Positions 61,979-64,000 of a stretch of DNA of 64,000 nucleotides are shown piece by piece. Each line of letters begins with the position of its first letter. Position 1 is the stretch's first letter. The translations under genes were made by a program, and so were the position numbers. Origin of the DNA: Sulfitobacter sp. (lineage in GTDB: Bacteria; Pseudomonadota; Alphaproteobacteria; Rhodobacterales; Rhodobacteraceae). The stretch is taken from NCBI GenBank assembly GCA_024637305.1, contig JAGXFI010000079.1, forward strand, positions 1-64,000. Direction: 5' to 3'. Below the pieces are notes generated by a model. That model was given only the letters and a program-made list of their open reading frames with translations, ran no database searches and was not told the DNA's origin.

Positions 61979-64000
<2,022 letters not shown>

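Overview
The window reads as a chromosomal segment of an alphaproteobacterium of the Roseobacter/Rhodobacterales type. The evidence is a high-GC coding style, dense gene packing with many 4-base start/stop overlaps (ATGA or GTGA), an EcfG-type promoter, a VPLPA-CTERM sorting-signal remnant, and protein families typical of marine Rhodobacteraceae (DUF1523, glycosyltransferase-14 next to a family-2 sulfotransferase, DmpA-like P1 peptidase). No rRNA, tRNA, CRISPR array, prophage or origin was recognised.

Layout. 0-1.4 kb: three-gene membrane/hypothetical operon. 1.4-4.4 kb: HIT protein and GT14 glycosyltransferase divergent from a sulfotransferase. 4.4-7.1 kb: a probable insertion sequence of about 2.67 kb with 13-bp terminal inverted repeats and one very large transposase-like gene whose zinc-binding N-terminus lies in another frame. 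7.3-13.1 kb: IclR regulator, two perfect operator-like palindromes, and a divergent five-gene operon for an aromatic acid via a CoA thioester and gentisate (CoA ligase, salicylyl-CoA 5-hydroxylase-like FAD enzyme, gentisate dioxygenase, fumarylpyruvate hydrolase, maleylpyruvate isomerase). 13.1-25.6 kb: a minus-strand peptide uptake and catabolism region (PLP enzyme, M20 deacylase, peptide-binding protein, two permeases, fused double ATPase, GNAT, P1 peptidase, alpha/beta hydrolase, TPR protein). It is interrupted by a plus-strand HdeA-like gene with an EcfG-type promoter.

25.7-32.4 kb: BrkB-family membrane protein, XRE-cupin regulator divergent from a GABA aminotransferase, secreted DUF7282-like protein divergent from an ECF sigma/anti-sigma pair, a decayed CHRD/VPLPA-CTERM pseudogene, and an alpha-methylacyl-CoA racemase. 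32.4-36.3 kb: a Pqi-type lipid transport operon with pqiA split in two. 36.4-40.4 kb: SmpB, then a sulfur-related set (mercaptopyruvate sulfurtransferase, aromatic aminotransferase, persulfide-dioxygenase-like hydrolase, rhodanese). 40.5-46.0 kb: AmtB and P-II, a class A penicillin-binding protein, MlaC and MlaA. 46.1-52.8 kb: type I secretion ATPase and adaptor, RidA, GDPD, FemAB-like, PhhB, MscS.

52.8-64 kb: mostly housekeeping and redox genes: peroxiredoxin, ferredoxin reductase, RsmD, a 56-residue small ORF, Map, SfsA, CinA-domain protein, GNAT, AhpD-like, OmpA, LysR, CorA/ZntB, and 2,4-dienoyl-CoA reductase running off the right edge. Intrinsic terminators with perfect stems separate several convergent units. 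Two convergent pairs (13136-13139, 44614-44617) share a CTAG, so that both stop codons overlap.
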